Below, piece after piece: positions 1 to 10,528 of a stretch of 64,000 bases of DNA. The stretch lies in the NCBI GenBank assembly GCA_963710745.1, contig CAVQBP010000011.1, positions 124,001-188,000 on the forward strand. The letters are read 5' to 3'. This stretch comes from CAVQBP01 sp963710745 (GTDB taxonomy: Bacteria > Bacteroidota > Ignavibacteria > Ignavibacteriales > Ignavibacteriaceae). Position numbers and translations under genes: made by a program. Positions within the stretch are counted from its first letter, which is position 1. Every line of letters begins with the position of its first letter. The notes beneath the pieces are model-generated. The model was not told the DNA's origin. It did no database searches and was given only the letters and a program-made list of their open reading frames with translations.

Positions 1-145
1 GGCTAACATCATTTTAGCATAAACAATATCCTGCTTTCAAATAATTAAAACCCGTTTTGTTTTGAACATCAATTGGTTATCGGCCGGAATTTTAAAAAAT
101 GAAAAATAATGTTATATTTTATTTCATATTTACGAAGGAAATTGA

Positions 146-1825
146 ATGAATAATGACAGCAAAAATAATTCAATTGACCAGTCATATAATGAATGGAAAG
201 AAAAGGTATATAAAAAGTTTAAAGAAAAATATCCTGAAAGGGAAAAAGAATTTACAACTGTTTCATTTACACCTGTCAATCCCCTTTACATTCCTGACAA
301 TAATAGTCCCGATAAATTTGACGACAAGATAGGATATCCTGGTTCTTACCCATATACCCGGGGAATTCAGCCGACAATGTATAGAGGGAAATTATGGACT
401 ATGAGACAGTACGCCGGTTTCGGCACAGCAAACGAATCAAATAAAAGATACAGGTATTTACTCGAACAGGGGCAATCGGGTTTATCCGTAGCATTTGATC
501 TTCCCACTCAAATCGGGTATGACAGCGACGATCCGATTTCTTATGGAGAAGTTGGTAAAGTCGGTGTAGCTATTGATACGCTGGCTGATATGGAGATTTT
601 ATTCGATAAAATCCCTCTGGATAAAGTATCAACATCGATGACAATAAATGCACCAGCTTCTGTTTTATTAGCACTTTATATTGCTGTCGCTGAAAAACAG
701 GGAATATCCAAAGACAAAATAAGCGGAACGGTTCAGAATGATATTCTAAAAGAATATATTGCACGGGGGACATATATTTACCCGCCCAAAGCTTCCATGA
801 GACTGGTGACAAATATTTTTGAATTCTGCTCAAAAGAAATTCCTAAATGGAATACTATTTCTATTTCAGGTTATCATATACGTGAAGCCGGTTCAACAGC
901 GGCACAGGAAATTGGTTTTACCTTATCCAATGGAATCACTTATGTTGAAGCAGCTTTAAGATCAGGATTAAATATTGATGATTTTGGAACGCGTTTATCT
1001 TTCTTTTTTAACGCGCACAATGATCTTTTTGAAGAAGTAGCCAAATACAGGGCTGCTCGCAGATTATGGGCAAAAATTATGAAGGAAAGATTCTCAGCTA
1101 AAAATCCCAAATCAATGATGCTGCGTTTTCATACGCAAACAGCAGGTTCGACTCTTACCGCTCAGCAGGTTGATAACAATATTGTCAGGGTTACTCTGCA
1201 GGCTTTAGCTGCCGTATTGGGCGGTACTCAAAGTCTGCATACTAATTCAAAAGATGAAGCCCTGGCTCTGCCGACTGAAAATTCTGTACGAGTTGCGTTG
1301 AGAACTCAGCAAATAATTGCTGAGGAAAGCGGTGTTGCAAGTACTATCGATCCTCTTGCCGGATCTTACTATGTGGAATCGATGACTGATAATATAGAAA
1401 GAGAAGCTGAAGAAATAATTAATAAGATCGATTCGCTTGGTGGGATGATAAATGCAATTGAAAACGGGTATGTTCAGTCGGAAATTCAAAAAGCAGCATA
1501 CGAATTTGAAAAGCAGTTCGAGTCCGGCCGGAAAACAGTTGTCGGTGTAAATAAGTTTCGTACTGATGATCATGAAAATCCTGAGCTGCTTAAAATCGAT
1601 ATGAAAATACAGAATGAACAGATTAAATTTTTAAACAAAGTAAAAAATGAAAGAAATAATGAAGAAGCAGCTAAAAAATTAAATGAATTGAAAAACGCAG
1701 CCAACGGTAATGATAATCTGATGCCTTTCATACTGAATGCAGTTAATGCGTACGCAAGTGTAGGTGAGATATGCAACTCGATGAGGGAAATCTTCGGAGA
1801 ATATAAAGAACATGTTGTTATTTAA
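146..1825 (+). CDS. methylmalonyl-CoA mutase, large (catalytic) subunit without B12 domain
   Basis: This protein interconverts (R)-methylmalonyl-CoA and succinyl-CoA in the cytoplasm, for propionyl-CoA oxidation or propionate formation. The 559 residues form the substrate-binding TIM barrel of the acyl-CoA mutase large subunit. Signature blocks are GYPGSYPYTRG (63-73), TMRQYAGFGTANESN (85-99), SGYHIREAGSTAAQE (241-255), RFHTQTAGSTLTAQQ and LGGTQSLHTNS. The C-terminal cobalamin domain (DxHxxG) of one-chain mutases is absent, so a separate B12 subunit must be encoded elsewhere. The ATG is preceded by AAGGAAA at a good distance. The epimerase follows 62 bases downstream and completes the pathway step. 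Substrate specificity (methylmalonyl versus isobutyryl or ethylmalonyl) cannot be fixed by eye, but the epimerase neighbour favours methylmalonyl-CoA. Confidence 0.93.
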   Translation: MNNDSKNNSIDQSYNEWKEKVYKKFKEKYPEREKEFTTVSFTPVNPLYIPDNNSPDKFDDKIGYPGSYPYTRGIQPTMYRGKLWTMRQYAGFGTANESNKRYRYLLEQGQSGLSVAFDLPTQIGYDSDDPISYGEVGKVGVAIDTLADMEILFDKIPLDKVSTSMTINAPASVLLALYIAVAEKQGISKDKISGTVQNDILKEYIARGTYIYPPKASMRLVTNIFEFCSKEIPKWNTISISGYHIREAGSTAAQEIGFTLSNGITYVEAALRSGLNIDDFGTRLSFFFNAHNDLFEEVAKYRAARRLWAKIMKERFSAKNPKSMMLRFHTQTAGSTLTAQQVDNNIVRVTLQALAAVLGGTQSLHTNSKDEALALPTENSVRVALRTQQIIAEESGVASTIDPLAGSYYVESMTDNIEREAEEIINKIDSLGGMINAIENGYVQSEIQKAAYEFEKQFESGRKTVVGVNKFRTDDHENPELLKIDMKIQNEQIKFLNKVKNERNNEEAAKKLNELKNAANGNDNLMPFILNAVNAYASVGEICNSMREIFGEYKEHVVI

Positions 1826-1887
1826 GAAGGTTGAACATTTGAGCTTAAAATGAAGGACAAAAAATTCTAAAATATTTCAGGAGGGTT

Positions 1888-2292
1888 ATGCTGCCGGCAT
1901 ATATTGAACATATCGGGATAGCAGTAAAAAATCTGGATGCATCTATTAACTTTTATGAGAATGTACTTGGATTAAAGTGCCATAAAATTGAAGAAGTTAA
2001 AGATCAGAAGGTAAGGACTGCAGTCTTCAAAATCGGTGAATCTAAAATTGAACTGCTTGAAACAACCGAACCAGACGGACCTATAGGCAGGTTTATTAAA
2101 GATAAAGGTGAAGGGATACATCACATAGCATTTGCCGTAAATGACGTCCAGGAAGCATTGAATATTGTAAAATCAAAAGGAATATCACTCGTAGATAATA
2201 CACCGCGTAAAGGAGCTGAAGACTTAAATATAGCTTTTTTACATCCGAAATCAACACATGGAGTTTTGATGGAATTCTGTTCCGAAAAATAA
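1888..2292 (+). CDS. mce: methylmalonyl-CoA epimerase
   Basis: This VOC-fold metalloenzyme converts (S)- to (R)-methylmalonyl-CoA and so feeds the mutase just upstream. The 134 residues show the family's paired beta-alpha-beta-beta-beta modules. Probable metal ligands are His8 (in YIEHIGIAV), His78 or His79 (GIHHIAFAV) and Glu129 (GVLMEFC), at the usual spacing. A strong AGGAGGG ribosome-binding site lies just before the ATG. The 62-base gap and shared strand suggest co-transcription with the mutase. Length and motifs are typical, so the call is secure. Confidence 0.93.
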   Translation: MLPAYIEHIGIAVKNLDASINFYENVLGLKCHKIEEVKDQKVRTAVFKIGESKIELLETTEPDGPIGRFIKDKGEGIHHIAFAVNDVQEALNIVKSKGISLVDNTPRKGAEDLNIAFLHPKSTHGVLMEFCSEK

Positions 2293-2511
2293 TCTATTTA
2301 CCTTTAATTTAAAGTTAACCATTTATTCTCATTGTTAATTATAAATTGTTAATTGCTGATTATAAAACCATGTATTAAACTAAACCATTTCTCGCATAGT
2401 GAGATATTAAGATCACAATATTTGGTGCAGAAATTCAATATTCTTAATGGCATATCTATTGAAATTTATTTTATATCTTAAACTATTTTTTTGCTGATAA
2501 GAGGGTGCTTT

Positions 2512-3075
2512 ATGAAGCATATTAATCTCAAATTGTATAAAATTCCGGGAATACTGTTCATTCTGCTAATTATCATATCAATTTCAATTATTCTGTATTC
2601 CGGTTCTACCAGTGGGGTTCATACCAATAAATTTATTATAAAAAACGGTCTGATAGTTAACCCGGCTGACAATAATATTTACACAGGTAAAATTGTTGAT
2701 ACAGTACAAAATAAAATTATTGAATATAATGTTGTAAAAGGTTTGAAAAACGGCGAGTTTAATATCCTTTATCTGAACGGAAATTACCAGATAAAAGGGA
2801 ATATGAAAGACAATAAGAATACCGGCGAATGGAAATACTTCTACCCTTCCGGTCAGTTAGAATCTATTGGAAATTTCAAAGATGATATCGTTTCCGATGA
2901 ATGGATATGGTTCTATAAGAATGGCAAAAGAAAAGAGAATGGTGTATTTGTTAACGGCAAAAGAGACGGGAAATGGAATATGTACGATCAAAACGGCAAT
3001 CTTAAAACCATATTATACTTTAGTCACGGCAAAATAATTACTAAGCTAAACTCTGAAGAATCGAGATCTATTTAA
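2512..3075 (+). CDS. membrane-anchored MORN-repeat (YwqK-type) protein
   Basis: I place the start at the ATG at 2512 (187 residues), preceded six bases upstream by GAGGG. An in-frame TTG at 2491 has no such site. Residues about 10-30 form one hydrophobic segment (signal anchor). The rest consists of about four MORN_2-like repeats with the pattern G-x-W-x-x-Y/F-x-x-x-G and N-G-x-x-x-x-G, for example NTGEWKYFYPSGQLE and GKRDGKWNMYDQNGN. Proteins of this family are often labelled 'toxin-antitoxin YwqK family antitoxin', but that name has little functional support and I see no toxin beside it. It is convergent with the next gene, with only about 20 bases between them. Function unknown. Confidence 0.75.
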   Translation: MKHINLKLYKIPGILFILLIIISISIILYSGSTSGVHTNKFIIKNGLIVNPADNNIYTGKIVDTVQNKIIEYNVVKGLKNGEFNILYLNGNYQIKGNMKDNKNTGEWKYFYPSGQLESIGNFKDDIVSDEWIWFYKNGKRKENGVFVNGKRDGKWNMYDQNGNLKTILYFSHGKIITKLNSEESRSI

Positions 3076-3096
3076 TCTAGCAGTTTTAGAAATTTA

Positions 3097-4980
3097 TTAT
3101 GAATTATTAATGGCGTCACGTATTTTCTTCTTCAGACTTCCTGCATTAGGATCCCGAGGTTTATACATTAAACATTTGTTGATAGTTTTAAGCGCTTCAT
3201 CATAATTTTTCTTCATAAAATAAGCATCGGCAAGGTAATATAGGACCAGCACATCTCTTGGATTTGATTTATTCACTTCAGTTAAATACTTGACAGCTAC
3301 ATCATAATTACCTCTATAAAAACCAATTATGCCAAGTCTCTTGGTAGTATAATCCGCCGGGTTTATTTCATGCCTCTCGTAAAAATATTTAAGCGTGCTG
3401 TTGAAATTTTTTAAATTAGGATACTGATAAATTAAGACATCAATATGTTTTAAATAATCTCTTATATTATCTCTTCTCAGATAATATGTTGCAGCATTTA
3501 AATGTGCATCAACCCATGAGATTTTCTTTTCTAAGTATCCAATGGCAATTGAATCAATAAAATCTTCAGGCTGCAGTAATCTTTCAGCAGATATTGCTCC
3601 CGGATTTTTCACATATGGCCAGTCATGCTTTAAAAGAACAACATTATAGTTACCTATTACAGAATCAAGCCTGGTAAACATAAAATCTGCACGGGTAAGG
3701 CTGTCCTGCTTACTGAAAGGAATGACAGGGTTTTCATTTTTAGGAAGATATTCTAGTTTTTCCATAGAATTATAGAATGCTTTTCCTATCAACTGGTAAC
3801 CCTTAACATTTGGGTGAAGATGATCAACAATAAGATTATCGCCTACAATTCCGTCCGGGCTTGCTGAATCAAATATGGAATCAATCGGTATGGTTGGAAC
3901 ATTAAATTTTCTACCCAGCTCATCAATAACTTTATTAATCTTTTCAGGAGCTCTAAACCTTAGTGCATCAAGATCTTTTGCCAATCTGAAAAGAGAATCA
4001 GCTTTAGCAATATTATTATATTTCAATTCAGTCTGAGCATCCTCATAAGCCCTGTCTGCTGTTCCATAACCAGGTGTATCTAAAGATATAAACGGTTTCT
4101 GGTCTTTCAGATTGCTTACCAGTCTGCTCAGTATAACAGGTACACCTTTATCCTTAATCATGCTTAAAATATCGCTTAGATTTTCTTTAAACTGTTCAAT
4201 ACCGGCATCGAATATCTTTGAATTCAACAGGATAGATTTATCTTTTGCCATCCTTGACATCAAAGTGCCTGAAGGTTTTCCGCTATTCGGAGAAGAGAAC
4301 AATGATGCCAGCCAGCTAATCGAATTACGGACTAATTGTGTTGTTTTAAACTTATCAAGGTATAGAATTAAATTAACCAGGGTGCGTGATGAACCGAATG
4401 ATTCCAAGGAACCTACACCAAGTGCTCCATAATATTCATTATGACCGGCGTATATTAAAATTAGATCAGGCTTCTGTTCTAGTACACCGGGTAAAAGGTC
4501 TAATAACGTATATGAATTTACACCCGTCATACTTATATTAACAACCTCAATAGGTGTACCCGTGTAAGCAAGTTCAAGTCTTCTTCTTATGTATCGGGAG
4601 AATGAACCCATGGGCATATACGGAAAGCCAACTGCACTGCTTCCCCCTAAAACAAAAATTCTGAAAGCATGGCTGCTTTTATTTTGATCAAAAACATCTT
4701 CAGTTGTTTTTGGATTAAAATCAACACTTGTAAAATATTTTTTTCCTATTTCAGGATTTATTATGTATTTACCGTCTCCAGCATCAACCCATTGCTGAAA
4801 ATTATAACCATAATTAATGATTCGTAGAAATATTTCAAGGAGTATTAAAAAAATAATTGGAAGTAGAATTAATACTGCATAAAACCATTTTGGTGTTTTT
4901 TTTTCTGAAGTATTAATAATATTTTTTATTTCAGATCTTGGAAGGTTATATTTCCTGGAAATTTCATTTATAGAGAGCAA
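3097..4980 (-). CDS. membrane-anchored SGNH/GDSL-type hydrolase with C-terminal TPR repeats
   Basis: The 627-residue protein has a cytoplasmic N-terminus of about 30 residues, one transmembrane helix (about 32-53), an SGNH hydrolase domain (about 105-400) and a helical C-terminal part. Block I is LGGSSAVG (111-118) with Ser115 as likely nucleophile. The Asn block is AGHNEYYG (178-185), and the catalytic pair is Asp386 and His389 in VDHLHPNVKGY. The C-terminus has at least one clear TPR (LVLYYLADAYFMKKNYDEAL). SGNH enzymes are esterases, lipases or acyltransferases; with an extracytoplasmic domain this could act on acylated surface polymers. It points away from the glycan locus and shares no intact operon with it, so I do not tie it to that pathway. 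Confidence 0.8.
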   Translation of the reverse strand: MLSINEISRKYNLPRSEIKNIINTSEKKTPKWFYAVLILLPIIFLILLEIFLRIINYGYNFQQWVDAGDGKYIINPEIGKKYFTSVDFNPKTTEDVFDQNKSSHAFRIFVLGGSSAVGFPYMPMGSFSRYIRRRLELAYTGTPIEVVNISMTGVNSYTLLDLLPGVLEQKPDLILIYAGHNEYYGALGVGSLESFGSSRTLVNLILYLDKFKTTQLVRNSISWLASLFSSPNSGKPSGTLMSRMAKDKSILLNSKIFDAGIEQFKENLSDILSMIKDKGVPVILSRLVSNLKDQKPFISLDTPGYGTADRAYEDAQTELKYNNIAKADSLFRLAKDLDALRFRAPEKINKVIDELGRKFNVPTIPIDSIFDSASPDGIVGDNLIVDHLHPNVKGYQLIGKAFYNSMEKLEYLPKNENPVIPFSKQDSLTRADFMFTRLDSVIGNYNVVLLKHDWPYVKNPGAISAERLLQPEDFIDSIAIGYLEKKISWVDAHLNAATYYLRRDNIRDYLKHIDVLIYQYPNLKNFNSTLKYFYERHEINPADYTTKRLGIIGFYRGNYDVAVKYLTEVNKSNPRDVLVLYYLADAYFMKKNYDEALKTINKCLMYKPRDPNAGSLKKKIRDAINNS

Positions 4981-5219
4981 TGATCCTTGTCATTTAATAT
5001 CTGTTTCCTTTTATCTTTTGAAAGCTTCAAAAATCACCTCTAAAAAGCTGAAACTTAAAAATAATAAAACTAAAACCTATAATATCTATATTCATCACTG
5101 ATACAAAAATATTTATAAATTTGAAATTGTTATTTGTCTTCAGATAAGCCATGATAAAGAAGAGAAACTTGCAATTAAAGATGCTAAAATTACAAAAATT
5201 TTATAATACAAAATATAAA

Positions 5220-5253
5220 GCCCGGAACTATCTTGAATGAGACAGTTCCGGGC
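5220..5253 (-). terminator. rho-independent terminator closing the minus-strand glycan operon
   Basis: A perfect 10-bp stem GCCCGGAACT / AGTTCCGGGC (5220-5229 and 5244-5253) encloses a 14-base loop. On the minus strand it is followed by TTTATATTTTG. It sits 15 bases after the stop codon of the T9SS beta-helix gene. The rest of 4981-5219 is AT-rich with no ORF or other structure that I can see. Confidence 0.85.
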
Positions 5254-5268
5254 GAGGAGGAGAAGAAA

Positions 5269-7055
5269 TTATTTCAACAACATCATTTTTTTGATAGAGG
5301 TATTATTACCTGATTCAAGTTTATATATATAAACTCCTGTACTTAAATTTGAAGCATTGAAATTAACTTCATGTTGTCCTGCAGACAAGTTTCCTGAAAG
5401 TAATGTTGCAACTTTCTGACCCAGAATATTATACACACTAAGCTGTGCAAATCCTGATTTCTCAAGAGTAAAGGTTATCCTTGTTGTCGGGTTAAACGGA
5501 TTAGGATAATTCTGGCTTAATGCGAATTTTGTTGGTGCTGTCGGTTTGGTATCATTAACATCTGTTATGTACTGTTCCCACTGAGCTTTTTGAGCAGGGA
5601 ACCAGTTCAAATCACCAAGTGCGAAACCGTCTGTACCCGCTGATTGCATTGACGTGTTTGTATATGCTAAATCTTCAGATAAAGGCCATGTGGGTGGATA
5701 GAGGCTGCCAGTGGGATTATAAAACCATGGATGATCAAGCTGGCCGGCCGATATTTTCCATACATACAGAATTAAACTATCCAGCTGAGTTTGAACATCT
5801 GAATTAAATCCAGGATCTTCATTCATAACATTATCATTTGTTACATTTGCTACGCCAGATAACAAAGTGTCAAGTACATATTTACAATAATGATTCTCCC
5901 ATGTAGCCGTATTGAGTATCCGTTTTAATACAACCTTCTGCTCATCAGGCTGCCCATAAACTGGAACATCAACACTGTCTGTAGTTGTTACTGTATCGTT
6001 CCATGTTTTATAGAAATTTAACAATTTTTCAGGCATAAAGAAATCGTTTTTCTCTATTTTATATACTCTGTTCGCAGGGCTAAGCATTTCAGCTGTAACT
6101 CCACGAGCATCGTTAACATATGATTCAGGACCAGGAATTGCAAAATCCCATAGCTTAGACCAATAGCTTGTTGAATCATCTGCCCAAACTCTAATAATAC
6201 TGCTGGAAGAAGTATCAATATTGTTGAACCATCCATTAATTGTATGATCAGGATTTCCGCCCATGGCATGTGCAGCATAGAATATATTATTTTTTATAAC
6301 CATATTATTTGCACGCGCCATTAAAAACGGATTTACAGTACCATACACAATTGTGTTATGTTCAAATAAAGCATATTTATCATATCCTCGAATTGACCAA
6401 AGGTATGAATTATTACAGTAAAACGTATTATTAATGAATTTGGAAGTATCCATAGCTGTACTGCCATTAGACAGGAATGCACCGCCTCCGAACCATGAAG
6501 TTCCGTGCATCTCATTTCTGAAGACACAATCCTCTACATCCATCTTAGACCACCAATTATTTAATTGAATAGCAGAATGAGAGAATCCGTCAAATATATC
6601 GCCTTTCAATTTAATAGTTACACTATCAGCATGATACGGATACCATCACTCCATCCTAATTGAGCCTGATCAGCACGAAAACAAGTTATATAAACATCGT
6701 TTATTTCAACATCGCTGGCGTACCCTATTAAATCGAAAAAGTGATCAATAGAAGAATTATCAGCAAGAATTGCCGGGGCAAGAACCGGAGGTCTGTCTGT
6801 TCCAGCAGTTGCTACTATATGAAGGTCACCATTTATCAAAAAACGTTCAGTTACCTGATAAACCGAACCTCGTTTCAGTCTGTATACTCTATCAGGATGA
6901 GCTCTTACACCTCCAGCTAGAGTATCGCCATTAATAACATTGTTAACATTTCCAGGTGGAACTGCGGCAACATCAACAGTATCCCCATACACAAGAGTTG
7001 GTGTGGTAAATAACACCATCAAAAATAAAGCTATAAAACATAGCAGTCTTTTCAT
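5269..7055 (-). CDS. secreted right-handed beta-helix protein with T9SS type A sorting domain (frameshifted)
   Basis: The start gives a classical signal peptide (MKRLLCFIALFLMVLFTTPT, then a cut near VYG). The middle contains repeated short strands of the kind seen in right-handed parallel beta-helices (DVEDCVFRNE, SKFINNTFYC, ALFEHNTIVY, NMVIKNNIFY). The last about 85 residues are a T9SS sorting domain: FALSQNYPNPFNPTT at its start, VYNILGQKVATL, and a lysine-rich KKMMLLK end. The reading frame changes near 6638, where one missing C (ATCCG for ATCCCG) restores WSDGI-PYHADSV, so two open pieces (7055 to about 6640, and the rest) belong to one gene. Such proteins are often polysaccharide lyases or glycan-binding surface proteins, but I see no diagnostic catalytic set. 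It is the last gene of the operon. Confidence 0.8.
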
Positions 7056-7209
7056 ATTATTCTCCTTTTTAATGAATTAATAACTAGCCTTCCGAAAGGC
7101 TTCAAAGAAATAAATTTTGAATTTAAGAACTAAACGCTAAAAATTTCTTATATCACCTCCCATCTAGAATTAATGATTGAACAAATTATGTTTAAATTTT
7201 TATTGTAGT

Positions 7210-10169
7210 TTAAATACCCATCCGAAATCCCAAGTCAGCAGTCATTCCATAATGCTGTTCTGATGCGGGAAAGCTGGTTTTCTGGTTTACAGATATATCC
7301 TTTTCACCTGTAATATTGTTCATATCAAAGTAAATCTGAAGACCATACCAAGGGAGGTCCTGGTTTGCGGAAAGATCCCATCTGGTATATTTAGCAGTAT
7401 TTTCTCTATTCTGCATCCAAAAATCCGGATTTTTGAATATATTATCCTGATAAAGCATTGATACTCTAATAGAAAATCCTTTTAAATCGTATCCTATCGA
7501 CAGGTTAGCTATATCATTAGGCTGTAAAAGCATACGTGAAGTATAAAAGGAATCTATAACAGTTTGTGTGAATGAGCCGTCTTCATTATAAACAGTATTA
7601 ACAACACTCCTTGGATAATCGGCTGATGAAAATATATGAGTGTAATTTACAGAAAGAACAAGACCTGAAAGCGGAGAAGGTAAATACCATAAACGGGTCT
7701 GCCATTCCGCTTCAATTCCTCTTACATCAATAGCCAAAGGATTATTTATATACGTGTTGAATTCCTATAATTGTTTTCTTCCTGGGGTAAATCAGGATAA
7801 GTATGAAAATTTGTTTTATAAGTAGCAGATAGAAATATTAAATCCTTAATCCTTTTTGTAAACCCATCGATAGAAAATAAACCGACTTCATTTGAATAAA
7901 CCGAAACAATAAGATCAAAATTTTCCGAAGTTGCAGGTTTTAAATTAACATTGTTATAGTCGATATATCCCGGTCCGATAAAATACCTCGGCGTAATTGT
8001 ACCATAATCAGGATAATATAAAGTGTTTGTATATGCAAAATGAAACTGCAGCCAGGGAAAAGGTTTGTATCTTAAATGTACCATTGGTAACAAAAAGCCA
8101 TGAGACCTGGTTATTGTTGAATCTCGGCCTAAAAAACCCTGTGTACCCGGAGCAGCTTCTGCTCTTAAAGCAGTATAGGAAGTAGTAAGGTTTTGATAGC
8201 GTGCACCGGGTAGAATAGTTATTTTGTCCCCAATATTAAATGTAATCATCCCATAAGCCGCACTCTTTTTTTCATTTCCGGAATAATCATTTAAGCTGAG
8301 CCGAGTTTATTTAATTGATATCCTTCTAATGTTGAAGTTACACTGGCAATTGGTAAAAGCTTATACATTAAACTAAGATCAACAGTATAAGCCATAGAAT
8401 AATCACCATCAAGGAAATTTCCGTAGCTGTAGCTATTATCAACAAAATTATCCATACTTAACCGTCCGCCGTTCAGGATTAAATTAGGATAAGCTTTTAA
8501 AAATGCTGTTATTACTCCTCCACCGCCAGAATATAATTGTGAACCGGAACTTTAATTATAATCATAAAAACGATGATGATACTGGTACATTCCGCCGAAT
8601 TTAATATTAGCACTCAATAAATCGGATAACGTTATATCAGTAATTAGGTCTAAGGAACCTGTTAGATTTTTTCTGTTGTAAAAGTTGACGGAGTTTGAAT
8701 CTGATCAAGTGACGCTTGTGAAGCATTAGGTATTATATCAGAAGCTAAAACGTGGATTTACTTTTGACAAATCACCTTTATTGGCTAAACCTGCATTTTC
8801 CTGACAAAAATTGAAAAACAAATCCTTTGGATTTCTTGTTTCGGTATGGCTATTTGATAGTTTTAAATCAGCATGAAAGATTGGTATTTCCTGTTTTATA
8901 TGAATTAGATTGCTTATAACATTAATCTTATTGTAAACATCATTAGCGGAATAATAAATATTATTTGTTGTGCTTGATATTTTCAGCTCTATAATCGCAT
9001 TTGTTTGACTTGACTGAAGAAATTCATAAACTTTAATGAACCGTATTTATACTCATAATCTAAAATAGCAGTACCACCATAACGTTTACGATTCCTGTAA
9101 ACATCCTGAAGATTCAACGCTGATAAATCAGGAATTCCAACATCTCCATTGCTCTTATCATTTAAATGATAAGTTGCTCCTAATTCATTAGCACTAAAAT
9201 TGCTTTTTTCCGCTGAAGCCTGAATGAAAATTCCAAGATTTTGATCAAAATAACTCTTCTCAAAAGTGCCATTAAATCTATAGTTACGTAATTATTTTTA
9301 AATTTTCATATCCGCTCTGCACCAATGTTAATTGGCACCCATGGAATTCAAGATATCTGGCAGATAAATTTCGACCGGCAGTTGCAAGTCTACATTTACA
9401 ACACCACCTATTAAAGCTGCATCCATATCGGGAGTAATTGCCTTAATAACCTCTATACCTCCAAGCATACTGGATGAAATCATGCTTAAATCAACTCCTC
9501 TGTCACCCAATTCACAAGAGTACCCGATTGGGCGGTTTTATCCGAAGAAATAATATTATTGTTGGACGCTACATCGCTCGGAAGCTGGACTCCATCGATA
9601 GTAACCTGGTTATACTGCGGTGAGAGACCCCTGATAACAACCTGCGAACCTTCTCCACCTGTCCTGATTAAAGAAACACCGGGTAACCTACCTACCGATT
9701 CGGCAGCATTTGCATCGGGAAGTTCCTGTATTTTTGCAGCAGATACAACATTTTTTATGTTAAGTGATGAAAGCTGTTCATTAATAGCTTTAAGCTGTCC
9801 TTCGGCCTGACCGGTAACAACCACAGTTTGACCTTCAACGGCTTCCGGTTCTAATGAAAAATTATATTCGGTTGTTCTTCCCTGAACAACATCAATTTTA
9901 ACTTCTTGAGATTTATAACCTACATATGTTGCCCGAAGAGTATAACTGCCAACAGGAATATTCTTTATTGTAAAATGGCCTTCATTGTCAGCAGCACTTC
10001 CTAAACTGGTTCCGACAAGTACAGTATTAGAAAAAGGAAGGGGCTCTTTGGTCTGGGCATCTTTAATTACTCCTTTTACGTTACCGCTTTGCGCCATAAC
10101 AACAGAAGCATTTAAAAGAAGAAGCAGAAGAAACTTTTTTCTAAAAATAGTTGTAATTGTTTTCATCAT
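7210..10169 (-). pseudogene. TonB-dependent outer-membrane receptor, copy 1, heavily disrupted
   Basis: Intact pieces match receptors 2 and 3 of this window along their length. They comprise a signal peptide, a carboxypeptidase-regulatory-like domain (GNVKGVIKDAQTKEPLPFSN), a plug (LPGVSLIRTGGEGSQVVIRG, then TIDGVQLPS) and barrel strands ending in YGMTADLGFRMGI. The frame breaks near 9505, near 9290, several times between 8250 and 9060, and near 7750. At the last site an in-frame TAG also replaces the tyrosine codon expected from the paralogues. At least seven lesions, including a nonsense change, make this look like a real pseudogene rather than consensus error alone. It would have imported oligosaccharides. 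No SusD partner is encoded next to it. Confidence 0.8.
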
Positions 10170-10528
10170 AAATTTACCCGCCTTTGGTTACAAAATAAAA
10201 TTTTCAAAGGAAGCATTACTTTTAGTTATTGATAACAAGCACCGTAGGTTTATTCGATATTAAAATATACTATTAAGAAATAAAAAGCAATACTTAATAT
10301 TTTTTTTCTTAAATAACAAAAAAAATGGAGTTTTGAGACCAAATATGTTTTTTTATAGAATAAACCATCTTCCTTTTCTCACTTCAAAGATAAAATGTAT
10401 ATTTTTCAGAAATAATTTTTCAGCATTAAATTATATGGAAAATATTAACTTTTTTATCCTAAAAAAAAGCCGGTCTATATTTTTCAACTCATTAGATTAA
10501 AAGCTCCGGACATTTTTAATGAATCAAA
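10170..10528. other. AT-rich gap upstream of receptor 1
   Basis: This 359-base stretch has no supported gene. It holds a minus-strand TATCTTTG at 10385-10392, which matches the Bacteroidota -7 consensus TAnnTTTG, followed by a leader of about 215 bases before the receptor start. No stem-loop terminator for the preceding GH125 gene is obvious. Confidence 0.4.
10385..10392 (-). promoter_or_regulatory. candidate -7 promoter element (TATCTTTG) for receptor 1
   Basis: On the minus strand the sequence reads TATCTTTG, a full match to TAnnTTTG, the -7 element of Bacteroidota primary sigma factor promoters. A convincing TTTG at the -33 position is lacking, so this is tentative. Similar TATCTTTA boxes precede receptor 2, GH94 and the plus-strand GH38. 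Confidence 0.35.

Noticed and set aside
1..145. Cobalamin riboswitch ahead of the mutase
   Set aside because: The available 145 bases are AT-rich and show no B12-box-like segment or stable multi-stem structure that I can see.
2491..2511. Upstream TTG start for the MORN-repeat gene
   Set aside because: The ATG at 2512 has a well-spaced GAGGG and gives a normal signal-anchor; the TTG has no ribosome-binding site.
4112..4432. Plus-strand open frame inside the SGNH hydrolase gene
   Set aside because: It is antisense to a clear conserved gene and its translation has no recognisable domain.
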